Shown here piece after piece: positions 14,163 to 21,472 of a stretch of DNA of 24,225 bases; position 1 is the first letter of the stretch, and every line of letters begins with the position of its first letter. The position numbers and the translations under genes are program-made. The notes beneath the pieces are model-generated. The model saw only the letters and a program-made list of their open reading frames with translations. It was not told the origin of the DNA and did not search any database. Source of the DNA: Methanocorpusculum sp. (lineage in GTDB: Archaea; Halobacteriota; Methanomicrobia; Methanomicrobiales; Methanocorpusculaceae); NCBI GenBank assembly GCA_029987115.1, contig DALTWK010000015.1, positions 1-24,225 on the forward strand, written 5' to 3'.

Positions 14163-15971
14163 TTATTCTTCTTTGGAACCGAGTTCAGCAAGTTCGGTAT
14201 CTTTCGCGTTGTAATAGTAGTATTCGCCCGCAGCTTTCTGTTCCCTGTCCAGATATGAATTCGGTTTATTAATTCTTGGTCTTCCTGTTTTATCACGGCG
14301 GAAGGTGATTCCGAGGTTTGACAGGAAGAGGTTCATTCCGTCCTTCATCTCGAACGGACCGCGTGCAAGACCTTCTTTGCCCGGAATACCGTCAAACACA
14401 AGAAGACGTTCTGAGAGCATATCAATGGTATACATATCATGGTCGATTACCATAATGCCCGCTTCTTTTTCTTCCGCAGAACGTTTGATAACTTTGGTTG
14501 CGACAAGACGCTGTTCTACATCAAGATGGGCACTTGGTTCATCGAGAATATAGAGATCTGCTTCCCGTGAGAGACAGAGGGCGATAGCAACTCTCTGAAG
14601 TTCTCCTCCGGATAAGTTTCTGACTTCTGCCTGAAGTAACTGACCGAGGCCGAGCGGTCCGATGATTTCATTCTGGTAGTAGGAAGTGTCAAACTTTTTG
14701 GTAACCTGACGAAGAACGAATTCAACGGTGTCCGACGAGTCCGGATTTGCCGTGACATACTGCGGTTTGTAGGAAACGGTGACCGTGTCAAATACGCTGC
14801 CGTCATCAGGCTTTTCGACACCTGCAAGGAGTTTTGCAAATGTTGACTTTCCAATACCGTTCGCACCCACAATACCCAAAACTTCTCCGCGGCGGACCTG
14901 ACCGCCCTGAACGGTGAGTTTGAAACCCGGGAAGGTCTTGGTCATGGCCGGAATATCCATGAGGATTTCACGTTCTACATCGCTTTCGTGTCCGCGGGTT
15001 TCAAAGACAACCGGATAGTCACGAATTCTGACATTTTCCTCGTCTACATACCCGGCAAGATACTGGTTGACACCAATTCTTACTCCTTTCGGACGGGTGA
15101 TGATACCAAATGCTGCAGGTTTACCGTATGCTATGTGGATTGCCTCGGCAACCATGTCCAGGATTGCAATATCATGTTCTACAAGAACGACCGGGCATTC
15201 TTCCGCAATTTCCCTGATTAAGCGTGCAGCAACCATTCTCTGGTAAATATCGAGGAACGGGGTTACTTCATCGAGGAAGTAGAAATTTGCTTTTTTGGAG
15301 AGAGCAACAGTTAATGCAACCCGCTGCAGTTCTCCTCCGGAAAGGGTGGACAAATCTTTGTCAAGAATGGTCTCTAATGCCAATTCTTTGACGTAGTATG
15401 CAAGTTTTCCGCGTTCATCATTTGCCTTTAAGAGGTCGACAACTTTTCCTTTGAACGCTTTCGGTATGAAATCGATATATTGTGGTTTAATTGATGCTTT
15501 GATGGATTTTTCCGATACTTTCTGCAGGTATTCGAAAAGTTCGGTTCCGGCATAGTTGTCCAGTACTTCCTTCCAGGATACTTCGTGGTCGAAAATACCA
15601 AGGTTCGGCCGAATCTGGCCTGAGAGGATTTTTACTGCGGTGGATTTTCCGATTCCGTTCGGTCCGAGGACACCGGTTACTTTTCCGGATACCGGCTGCG
15701 GCAGACCGTAAAGAACGAAAGCATTCGGTCCGTATCGGTTAACCGGTGTGTCCAGTTCTTCTGGGAGTTGAATAATATCAAGTGCTTCAAATGGACATTT
15801 CTTTACGCAGATACCGCAACCTACACAAAGTTCCTCAGAGACAACGGCACGTCCGTTTTCGCCGATAACGACTGTTTCATCACCGGTTCTGACCCGCGGA
15901 CAGTATATGATGCATTCCTGTCCGCATTTCTTTGAGTGGCACCGGTCTTTATGTACAATGGCTATTCTCAT
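14163..15971 (-). CDS. Ribosome recycling factor ABCE1 (Rli1)
   Basis: An iron-sulfur twin-ATPase that splits ribosomes after termination or rescue, acting with aRF1 or Pelota. Seen in 602 aa: an N-terminal ferredoxin-like domain with eight Cys (11, 16, 20, 24, 49, 52, 55, 59). NBD1 has GPNGIGKST (103-111), LSGGELQR (210-217), Walker B with Asp234-Glu235 and His266. NBD2 has GANGIGKST (369-377), LSGGELQR (453-460), LYILDEPSAHLD (Glu478) and His511. All catalytic residues are present. In NBD1 the usual DEPSSYLD is DEVTPFLD. It is the second gene of an operon, starting one base after the stop codon of the ferredoxin/EMC6-like gene. A T-run on the minus strand at about 14147-14152 may end the transcript. 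The sequence leaves no real doubt about identity. Confidence 0.97.
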   Translation of the reverse strand: MRIAIVHKDRCHSKKCGQECIIYCPRVRTGDETVVIGENGRAVVSEELCVGCGICVKKCPFEALDIIQLPEELDTPVNRYGPNAFVLYGLPQPVSGKVTGVLGPNGIGKSTAVKILSGQIRPNLGIFDHEVSWKEVLDNYAGTELFEYLQKVSEKSIKASIKPQYIDFIPKAFKGKVVDLLKANDERGKLAYYVKELALETILDKDLSTLSGGELQRVALTVALSKKANFYFLDEVTPFLDIYQRMVAARLIREIAEECPVVLVEHDIAILDMVAEAIHIAYGKPAAFGIITRPKGVRIGVNQYLAGYVDEENVRIRDYPVVFETRGHESDVEREILMDIPAMTKTFPGFKLTVQGGQVRRGEVLGIVGANGIGKSTFAKLLAGVEKPDDGSVFDTVTVSYKPQYVTANPDSSDTVEFVLRQVTKKFDTSYYQNEIIGPLGLGQLLQAEVRNLSGGELQRVAIALCLSREADLYILDEPSAHLDVEQRLVATKVIKRSAEEKEAGIMVIDHDMYTIDMLSERLLVFDGIPGKEGLARGPFEMKDGMNLFLSNLGITFRRDKTGRPRINKPNSYLDREQKAAGEYYYYNAKDTELAELGSKEE

Positions 15972-15972
15972 A

Positions 15973-16635
15973 TTATGCCACGAAAGAGGTTGTCAGCATC
16001 ATCGTCCAGGCGATACCCCAGGCACAGAACGTCATGAATCCCTGGTAGAACCAGTCCTTCTTTCCAAGCTGGGAAACATCGATTTTCATTACCATGAAGA
16101 TAGATTTCTGGATAACAACTGCAACAAGCCAGGTAAGCAGACCGAAGAGCGGGTTCGGCTGGGTTCCTGTTGCCGGATCCATGGCTCCTGCAAGGAGGAA
16201 GGAAACAACACCGGCGACAAAACCAAGACCGAGTGCAACACAGGTACGGATAATACGCCAGACGTGCTCTTTTTTCAGCCGTTCGACTTTTTCCTCAGGT
16301 GTTTCTTTTCTTTTCGGTGCCTCCGGTTCCGGTGCAGTCTGTTTCTGCTCCTCTGCTTTATTCTCTTCCGGAGCATTCTTCTTTAATTCGACCGCTGCGG
16401 CAATATCTTCGGTTGGTTGTTCGCGGTCCGGTCTGAAACGCATCTCGATTGCTTTTTCCGGACAAATTCTCACACAGCGTCCGCATCCGGTACAAAGCTC
16501 CTCCACAACAGCAGCTTTCTTATTTCTGCCGATGTAGATAACCGGCGTATCTTTGCGTGATGCCGGGCAGAATTTCACGCACCGGTTACACATCGTCGTA
16601 TTACACTTTTCTTTCTTGATAAAGGCTACCTGCAT
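15973..16635 (-). CDS. ABCE1-type ferredoxin domain fused to EMC6-like membrane domain, 220 aa
   Basis: Residues 1-65 copy the iron-sulfur domain of ABCE1: Cys 11, 16, 19, 23, 48, 51, 54, 58, with VEELCTGCGRCVRICP against SEELCVGCGICVKKCP in the next gene and the same 25-residue gap between the two Cys groups. A charged, Pro/Glu/Lys-rich linker (about 66-125) follows. The end has three hydrophobic helices (about 131-150, 162-182, 194-215) with KSIFMVMKIDVSQLGKKDWF and QGFMTFCAWGIAWT, which match the archaeal EMC6-like membrane protein family; eukaryotic EMC6 is part of a membrane-protein insertase. The ATG at 16635 has GGAGG six bases before it. It leads the operon with ABCE1. Inference: it may tie ribosome recycling to the membrane or to protein insertion. 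The EMC6-like call is from memory of family motifs. Confidence 0.82.
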   Translation of the reverse strand: MQVAFIKKEKCNTTMCNRCVKFCPASRKDTPVIYIGRNKKAAVVEELCTGCGRCVRICPEKAIEMRFRPDREQPTEDIAAAVELKKNAPEENKAEEQKQTAPEPEAPKRKETPEEKVERLKKEHVWRIIRTCVALGLGFVAGVVSFLLAGAMDPATGTQPNPLFGLLTWLVAVVIQKSIFMVMKIDVSQLGKKDWFYQGFMTFCAWGIAWTMMLTTSFVA

Positions 16636-16649
16636 CAGTATCCTCCCAC

Positions 16650-16730
16650 AATAATGTTTAGATATATTGGTCCCCACCCTTTATCTATATTAGGATTCAA
16701 TGACGGGAATTTCGAGTATGGGTATGGTTG
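16650..16730 (+). repeat. Diverged duplicate (copy A) of the rqcH promoter and start
   Basis: This stretch aligns with 19531-19610 at about 59 of 81 columns with one gap, counted by hand. Exact runs include aataatgttta (16650-16660) and tatctatattagga (16682-16695). The ATG at 16700 corresponds to the rqcH ATG. It would encode MTGISSMGMVVIVA before a stop at 16742, against MATTSGMSGVDV in RqcH. Copy A is therefore an old, broken 5' end of rqcH that still sits directly upstream of the ferredoxin/EMC6-like gene. Confidence 0.75.
16660..16669 (-). promoter_or_regulatory. TATA-like box for the ferredoxin/EMC6-like - ABCE1 operon
   Basis: AATATATCTA on the minus strand lies about 25-34 bases before the ATG, and a GGGAGGAT ribosome site follows it. 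The box lies inside the duplicated segment shared with the rqcH upstream region, so the original spacer probably carried promoters in both directions. Confidence 0.4.
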
Positions 16731-16744
16731 TAATAGTGGCATAA

Positions 16745-17171
16745 GTTCATGACCACGCAAGTTTTTTCAATCGGATCCAGAGATTCATAATCAATTTACA
16801 GGAAATTCATTTTACCGTTTTTCGATACTTTTTAAAAACCCTGTTTAAACCAGTTTTGGATTTATTTTTTAAAATGGGGCGAATATTTGCCGTTATTTTG
16901 CCGTTATTTTTACCGTTTCACCGGTAAACCGTCCTATGACTTTCGTGAAGACAATCTGATACTCATTGAGAAACTGGTTCTCATGAGGATGTATTGTACT
17001 CTATCTGTTACCCGATTTCCTAAGGTGCTGCATATGCTGCAGGGGGTATTACACCTATATAGGAATTATTTTCTGGTGTATCATCCGGAGGTCTTCTCCT
17101 TTAAGAGGCAGTGTCTTTCATTCGCCTCAAGAAACCTTTTTACTTAGAGACGTATATGATTATCAGAAATC
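16745..17171. other. AT-rich spacer before the ABC transporter; no convincing gene
   Basis: No credible coding region was found. An 86-codon open frame here (16887-17147) has no domain and biased composition. Visible structure: clustered copies of gccgttatttt around 16890-16915, a gtttaaac palindrome near 16842-16849, and an inverted repeat at 16963-16986. The promoter of the transporter is presumably in the last 60 bases (cgtatatgatt near 17150), but it is weak by eye. Confidence 0.5.
16963..16986. repeat. Inverted repeat, possible operator
   Basis: tcattgagaa (16963-16972) and ttctcatga (16978-16986) pair over nine bases with one bulged T, around actgg. It has no following T-run and stands about 190 bases before the transporter genes, so a regulator site is more likely than a terminator; chance is not excluded. 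Confidence 0.35.
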
Positions 17172-17888
17172 ATGCTTGAAATCCGCAATCTTAGCAAGAC
17201 CTACAAAGGAGGAAAAAAGGCCGTATCGAATCTCTCTCTGACGATTGAATCAGGCGATATCTACGGATTCATCGGACATAACGGAGCGGGCAAAACCACC
17301 GCTATCAAATGCATTGTGGGAATTAATGACTTTGAGGAAGGAACGATCAGTATTGATGGGCATTCAGTATCCGCTGAACCGCTTTTGTGTAAGAAAATCA
17401 CCGCGTATATTCCCGACAACCCGGATTTATATGAATACTTAACCGGAGTCCAGTATCTGAACTTCATCGCGGACATGTTTTCCGTTTCCAAAGAAGACCG
17501 GACAATCCGTATAACAAAATATGCAGAGATGTTTGAGATTACCGAAGCGCTCGGTGATTCCATTTCAACATATTCGCACGGTATGAAGCAGAAACTTGCT
17601 ATCATCTCAGCGCTGATTCACAAACCGAAACTGATGGTTCTTGATGAACCGTTTGTCGGTCTCGACCCGAAAGCAGCGTATGTGTTAAAGCAGATAATGC
17701 ACGAGTTCTGTGCCGAAGGAGGTGCGGTATTCTTCTCCACACATGTTCTTGATGTTGCCGAAAAGCTCTGCAATAAAATTGCCATTCTCAAAAAAGGAGA
17801 ACTGATAGCTTCCGGAAGTATTGAAGAATTAACCCATGGGGCCTCTCTTGAATCCGTGTTCCTGGAGTTTGTCGCTCATGCTGAGTAA
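17172..17888 (+). CDS. ABC-2 type transporter ATP-binding protein, 238 aa
   Basis: The ATPase half of an exporter. Seen: MLEIRNLSKTYKGGKKAV at the start, Walker A GHNGAGKTT (35-43), a Q-loop region ending ITAYIPDNPDLYEYLTG where the usual Gln is replaced, signature YSHGMKQK (134-141), Walker B LMVLDEPFVGLDP, and the switch His in FFSTHVLDVAE. It is the single-domain kind that pairs with an ABC-2 membrane protein. The permease gene overlaps its end by 11 bases. The style of both proteins resembles transporters of Clostridia. Substrate unknown; lipid-, peptide- or drug-export roles are all possible. It sits between two copies of the rqcH upstream region, so it seems to have been inserted there. 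Confidence 0.9.
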   Translation: MLEIRNLSKTYKGGKKAVSNLSLTIESGDIYGFIGHNGAGKTTAIKCIVGINDFEEGTISIDGHSVSAEPLLCKKITAYIPDNPDLYEYLTGVQYLNFIADMFSVSKEDRTIRITKYAEMFEITEALGDSISTYSHGMKQKLAIISALIHKPKLMVLDEPFVGLDPKAAYVLKQIMHEFCAEGGAVFFSTHVLDVAEKLCNKIAILKKGELIASGSIEELTHGASLESVFLEFVAHAE

Positions 17889-19458
17889 CGTTCTCGCATT
17901 TACGAAGATTCATCTCCTGGGGGATACCGGCATCAACGAGCTGATGCACCCGGGAGACGTCAAGCGGCAGAAGCGTGCGAGAAGCAGGGTTATTCTCTAT
18001 GTGTTTCTGGCAGTGGTTTTTGCCTGGATGATGGTAGAAGTATCGCGGGGTATTGCAGATGCCGGTATGGCATCAACGCTTCCCGGATTAGCAGCAGTGA
18101 TCGCCTCCGGTCTGATTTTCATCCTTAACGTCTTCGGTTCCGGATCAACAATCTATAATCTCAAACTCTTCGAGTCGGAGGTGTCTTTACCGGTAACCTC
18201 AACAGAAATTGTGATGAGCAGATTTCTGGTGCTGTATGTGCTGAATCTTCTCATATCTCTGGTTATCACCGTTCCGGCGCTTGTCGTCTGCGGAATAGCG
18301 TTAGGAACAACGCCGCTCTATGCAGTTCTCTCCGTCATTGGCATTCTCTTAATTCCGCTCCTGCCGCTTACGATAGCGTTCCTGATCGGTTCATTTGTCT
18401 ATGCAGTATCTGCCCGGATGAAACAGAGAAAGCTGATTGCGGTAATTCTTGGTATGGTGCTGATGATTACCGCTTTTGTTCTCTATATGCGTCTTGTCTT
18501 TTCCTCAGATGCCACGCTTCCGGAGAAACTGACACAGCTACTGCAGGAGAATTCTTCGGCGCTTACGGGATTCTATCCGCCAGCAGAGTTTTTCGCATCC
18601 GGTGTTTTAGGAGATGTGCTTTTCTTCCTCCTGTTTGCCGGAATCTCTCTCGGGGTATTTGCAGCCGCTGTCGCTCTTATCTCCTGGAAATACATCCCTA
18701 TCTGTCAGGCAATGCAGACGCACGATGCAAAGAACAATTATGTTATGACTGAGCAGCTTTCTCAGGGCGTTTCTAAAGCGCTCTTTAAACGGGAGATGAA
18801 ACGCTATTTCTCCTCAACTGCGTATGTCTTCAACACGGCATTCGGCTATGTACTGATGGTTGTCGCGGCAGTTGCGTTACTTCTGGTAGGAGAATCGACA
18901 ATTAATGAGTTCTTCGGTTTTCCCATTTTAAGCTGCGGAGCGCCTCTTCTTCTTGCGGTACTCTGCGGTATGTCGCCGACCACCAGTCCTTCCATATCAA
19001 TAGAGGGAAAGCACTGGTGGATTACGCAGACACTCCCGGTTCGCGCCAAAGATATTTTCACCTCAAAGCTGAAGGTGAATTTTGCCGTGGCTCTGCCGTT
19101 CATGATTGTCTCAATGATTATTCTGGGAATTCTGACTGTAACTTCACCGCTGGAACTTCTGTTCCTCATCATCCTCCCGCTCGTCTATCTCTACTTCATG
19201 TCGGTTCTCGGACTGTACTGTAATATCCGTCATCCGAATTTCTCCTGGAGTTCAGAGACAGAGGCGGTAAAAAGCGGAATCACGACCCTCATCACGTTCC
19301 TCGTAGGGTTCCTGTTCATCCTCGCGGTGATTATTGTCATGCTTGTCTTCTGGGACTTCAGATTTGTAATCCTAGCAGCGGTAGTTCTCGCGACGCTTAT
19401 CGCAGGCATCATCCTTCATTGGAAGATCAACAAAACAGAGATTATCGATATCAGGTAA
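17878..19458 (+). CDS. ABC-2 type transporter permease, 526 aa, about 12 helices
   Basis: The membrane half of the exporter. The ATG at 17878 overlaps the ATPase gene by 11 bases and gives the natural N-terminus MLSNVLAFTKIHLLGDTGIN; a longer in-frame start would begin inside the ATPase gene. About 12 hydrophobic segments in two halves are seen, with a cytoplasmic SEVSLPVTSTEIVMSRFL motif after the second helix and a related HWWITQTLPVRAKDIFTSKL in the second half. This internal repeat of an L/T-P-V-x-x-x-x-I-x-x-S element is typical of a large two-half ABC-2 permease family common in Firmicutes. A hairpin plus T-run terminator follows. It works with the ATPase encoded just before it; the substrate cannot be told from sequence. 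Confidence 0.88.
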   Translation: MLSNVLAFTKIHLLGDTGINELMHPGDVKRQKRARSRVILYVFLAVVFAWMMVEVSRGIADAGMASTLPGLAAVIASGLIFILNVFGSGSTIYNLKLFESEVSLPVTSTEIVMSRFLVLYVLNLLISLVITVPALVVCGIALGTTPLYAVLSVIGILLIPLLPLTIAFLIGSFVYAVSARMKQRKLIAVILGMVLMITAFVLYMRLVFSSDATLPEKLTQLLQENSSALTGFYPPAEFFASGVLGDVLFFLLFAGISLGVFAAAVALISWKYIPICQAMQTHDAKNNYVMTEQLSQGVSKALFKREMKRYFSSTAYVFNTAFGYVLMVVAAVALLLVGESTINEFFGFPILSCGAPLLLAVLCGMSPTTSPSISIEGKHWWITQTLPVRAKDIFTSKLKVNFAVALPFMIVSMIILGILTVTSPLELLFLIILPLVYLYFMSVLGLYCNIRHPNFSWSSETEAVKSGITTLITFLVGFLFILAVIIVMLVFWDFRFVILAAVVLATLIAGIILHWKINKTEIIDIR

Positions 19459-19466
19459 GATTTGTC

Positions 19467-19486
19467 AGAGGAACATTCCTCTTTTT
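19467..19486 (+). terminator. Hairpin plus T-run terminator after the transporter genes
   Basis: AGAGGAA and TTCCTCT form a seven-base stem around CA, and a run of T continues from the stem end, followed by a second T4 nearby. This bacterial-style terminator separates the transporter from rqcH. Confidence 0.55.
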
Positions 19487-19530
19487 CCTGTTTTACCTGC
19501 AGAATACAAAAACTGCAGATTTCCTCATTC

Positions 19531-19610
19531 AATAATGTTTAATTATATTAGCTCTCACGCCTATCTATATTAGGAATCTATGGCGACAACTTCGGGAATG
19601 AGCGGTGTTG
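19531..19610 (+). repeat. Copy B of the duplicated promoter/start segment (active rqcH copy)
   Basis: This partner of 16650-16730 contains the rqcH promoter region (ttaattatatta near 19539-19550), AGGA at 19572-19575 four bases before the ATG, and the first ten codons. Just upstream, ttcctc at 19521-19526 may be a remnant of the opposite-strand ribosome site seen near copy A. Confidence 0.7.
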
Positions 19611-21472
19611 ATGTGAAGGCCGAAGTTCAGGAACTTGCAGGCCTTCTGCCGCTCTGGATAGGGAAAATATACCAATACGATAACGACAGCTTCGGCTTTC
19701 GCTTAAATGGAGAAGAAAAAGCCCGCCATCTTCTGTTCTGTGTCCGGGGTGTCCGCATGCACCGTGTTTCCGAACTTCCTCCGGCACCGAAAAATCCTTC
19801 GGGTTTTTCGATGTATCTGCGTAAATTTATTGAAGGCGGAAAGGTTCTCTCAATTGAACAAAAAGGAATTGAGCGTGTCATCATCTTTACCATCGGAAAA
19901 GGGCCGAACGAATATAAGCTCATTGTCGAACTCTTTGATGAAGGAAATCTGATTCTTGCTGACAAGGACAATGTTATCCAGAATGCCCTGGCAAAGAAAC
20001 GGTTCAAAGAGCGTGATATTGTATCCGGTGCAGTCTATGACGTATATGCTCCAAGCCCGGACAAACTCAGCTACGAAGAATTCGTAAATGAGATTCAGCA
20101 GGAAACCGAGAATGATTTGGTCCGCGCCCTTGCAGTCCGGTTTAAACTGGGAGGAGCCGCTTCCGAAGAAATCTGTGAGAATGCGAAGGTATCCAAAAAC
20201 ATGCCTGCGAAATTCTCCACCGATACGCAGCTCAAACCGCTCTACGAAAGCGTTGTCTCATGGCTGAACCGTCCCTTTGAACCGGTTATCGATGAAAAAG
20301 GAGCGTTCCCCTTTGTTTCTGCATTCCGTGAACCGAAACAGCGGTTCACTACCTTCTCTGAAGCGCTGGATGCTTTCTACCCGAAACCGGAAATCAAGCA
20401 GGAAGTTGAAAAGAAAGCACGTCTAACGAAAGAAGAACGCATCAGACGTCAGCAGGAAGAGGCAATTGTTTCATTTGAGAAAAAGATTGCTTCAGCCACC
20501 GAGGCTGCAGAGATTATCTACGGTCATTACGGCGAGGTCCAGGAGATTATTCACGTTCTCTCTGAAGCAAGCAAAAAGATGTCCTGGCAGGAAATCGGAA
20601 CTGTGCTGAAATCAACAAACATTCCGGCGGCAAAATCAATTGTATCCATCAATGCAAAAGATGCTTCTGTTGTTCTGAATCTCGGAGAAAAGCAGAACGT
20701 AACAATTTTTATCAATGAGAGCCTGGAGGCAAATGCCGGCCGGTACAGTCAGATAGCCAAAAAATTCAAGGCGAAAAAGGCTGGAGCTTTGCGTGCAATG
20801 GAGAAGGGTATTGTCCATACAGAAAAAAAGACAAGCCATTCCTTTGGAAAACTCAAGCCGAAATGGTACCACCGGTTCCGCTGGATGGAAACGTCTGACG
20901 GGGTATTGCTGATTGGCGGTAAAAATGCGGATCAAAATGAAGAGCTGGTGAAAAAATACATGGAAGGAAAAGACATTTTCCTTCATGCAGATGTATTTGG
21001 GGCATCTGTCATTCTTGTCAAAGGACCAACCAAGTGCATGGATGAAGCGGTACGGTTTGCCGCATCCTATTCCCGTCTCTGGTCCGGCGGTGTCGCTTCA
21101 GGAAGTGTCATCGAGGCTCTCCCGTCCCAGGTCAGCAAAACTCCTGAATCCGGAGAATATGTTGCCCATGGTTCATTTATTATCCGCGGTGAACGTACTG
21201 TCCATACCGATGTTCCGCTGGAAGTAGCAATCGGCATCATGACTGAACCGGTTCTTGCAGTTATCGGGGGAACTCCTTCTGCCATTGAACCGAAGACAAA
21301 AATATCTGTCCGGTTACGTCCGGGAACCTTTGAAGGAAATGATATTGCAAAGAAAGTTCTTCGAAAACTCCGCGATGCACTTCCGGAATCTGAACAGAAA
21401 GCACTCAAAAATGTATTAAATACGGAATCCGTTGCTGCTTTCGTGCCGCCCGGAGGATCTGATATCGTATGA
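19580..21472 (+). CDS. rqcH: RqcH/NFACT ribosome quality-control protein (Rqc2 homologue)
   Basis: Binds the split large ribosomal subunit with a stuck nascent chain and recruits tRNA to add a C-terminal tail (alanine in bacterial RqcH), marking the chain for decay. Seen in 630 aa: an NFACT-N domain (about 1-260), a helix-hairpin region with a basic/acidic coiled-coil at about 270-330 (KARLTKEERIRRQQEE), a middle segment, and a C-terminal NFACT-R/DUF814 domain (about 425-580) with KWYHRFRWMETSDGVLLIGG and DIFLHADVFGASVILVKG. The conserved Asp-Arg pair needed for tailing in RqcH/Rqc2 (near 97-99) appears here as Glu98-Arg99 in KGIERVIIF. Its final TGA overlaps the pelA ATG (ATGA). The ATG at 19580 has AGGA four bases upstream. 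Identity is secure; tailing activity is inferred. Confidence 0.93.
   Translation: MATTSGMSGVDVKAEVQELAGLLPLWIGKIYQYDNDSFGFRLNGEEKARHLLFCVRGVRMHRVSELPPAPKNPSGFSMYLRKFIEGGKVLSIEQKGIERVIIFTIGKGPNEYKLIVELFDEGNLILADKDNVIQNALAKKRFKERDIVSGAVYDVYAPSPDKLSYEEFVNEIQQETENDLVRALAVRFKLGGAASEEICENAKVSKNMPAKFSTDTQLKPLYESVVSWLNRPFEPVIDEKGAFPFVSAFREPKQRFTTFSEALDAFYPKPEIKQEVEKKARLTKEERIRRQQEEAIVSFEKKIASATEAAEIIYGHYGEVQEIIHVLSEASKKMSWQEIGTVLKSTNIPAAKSIVSINAKDASVVLNLGEKQNVTIFINESLEANAGRYSQIAKKFKAKKAGALRAMEKGIVHTEKKTSHSFGKLKPKWYHRFRWMETSDGVLLIGGKNADQNEELVKKYMEGKDIFLHADVFGASVILVKGPTKCMDEAVRFAASYSRLWSGGVASGSVIEALPSQVSKTPESGEYVAHGSFIIRGERTVHTDVPLEVAIGIMTEPVLAVIGGTPSAIEPKTKISVRLRPGTFEGNDIAKKVLRKLRDALPESEQKALKNVLNTESVAAFVPPGGSDIV

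Noticed and set aside
16887..17147. 86-codon open frame in the spacer before the transporter
   Set aside because: It begins with a non-ATG start inside a T-rich repeat, is aromatic-rich with no recognisable domain, and has no ribosome site.
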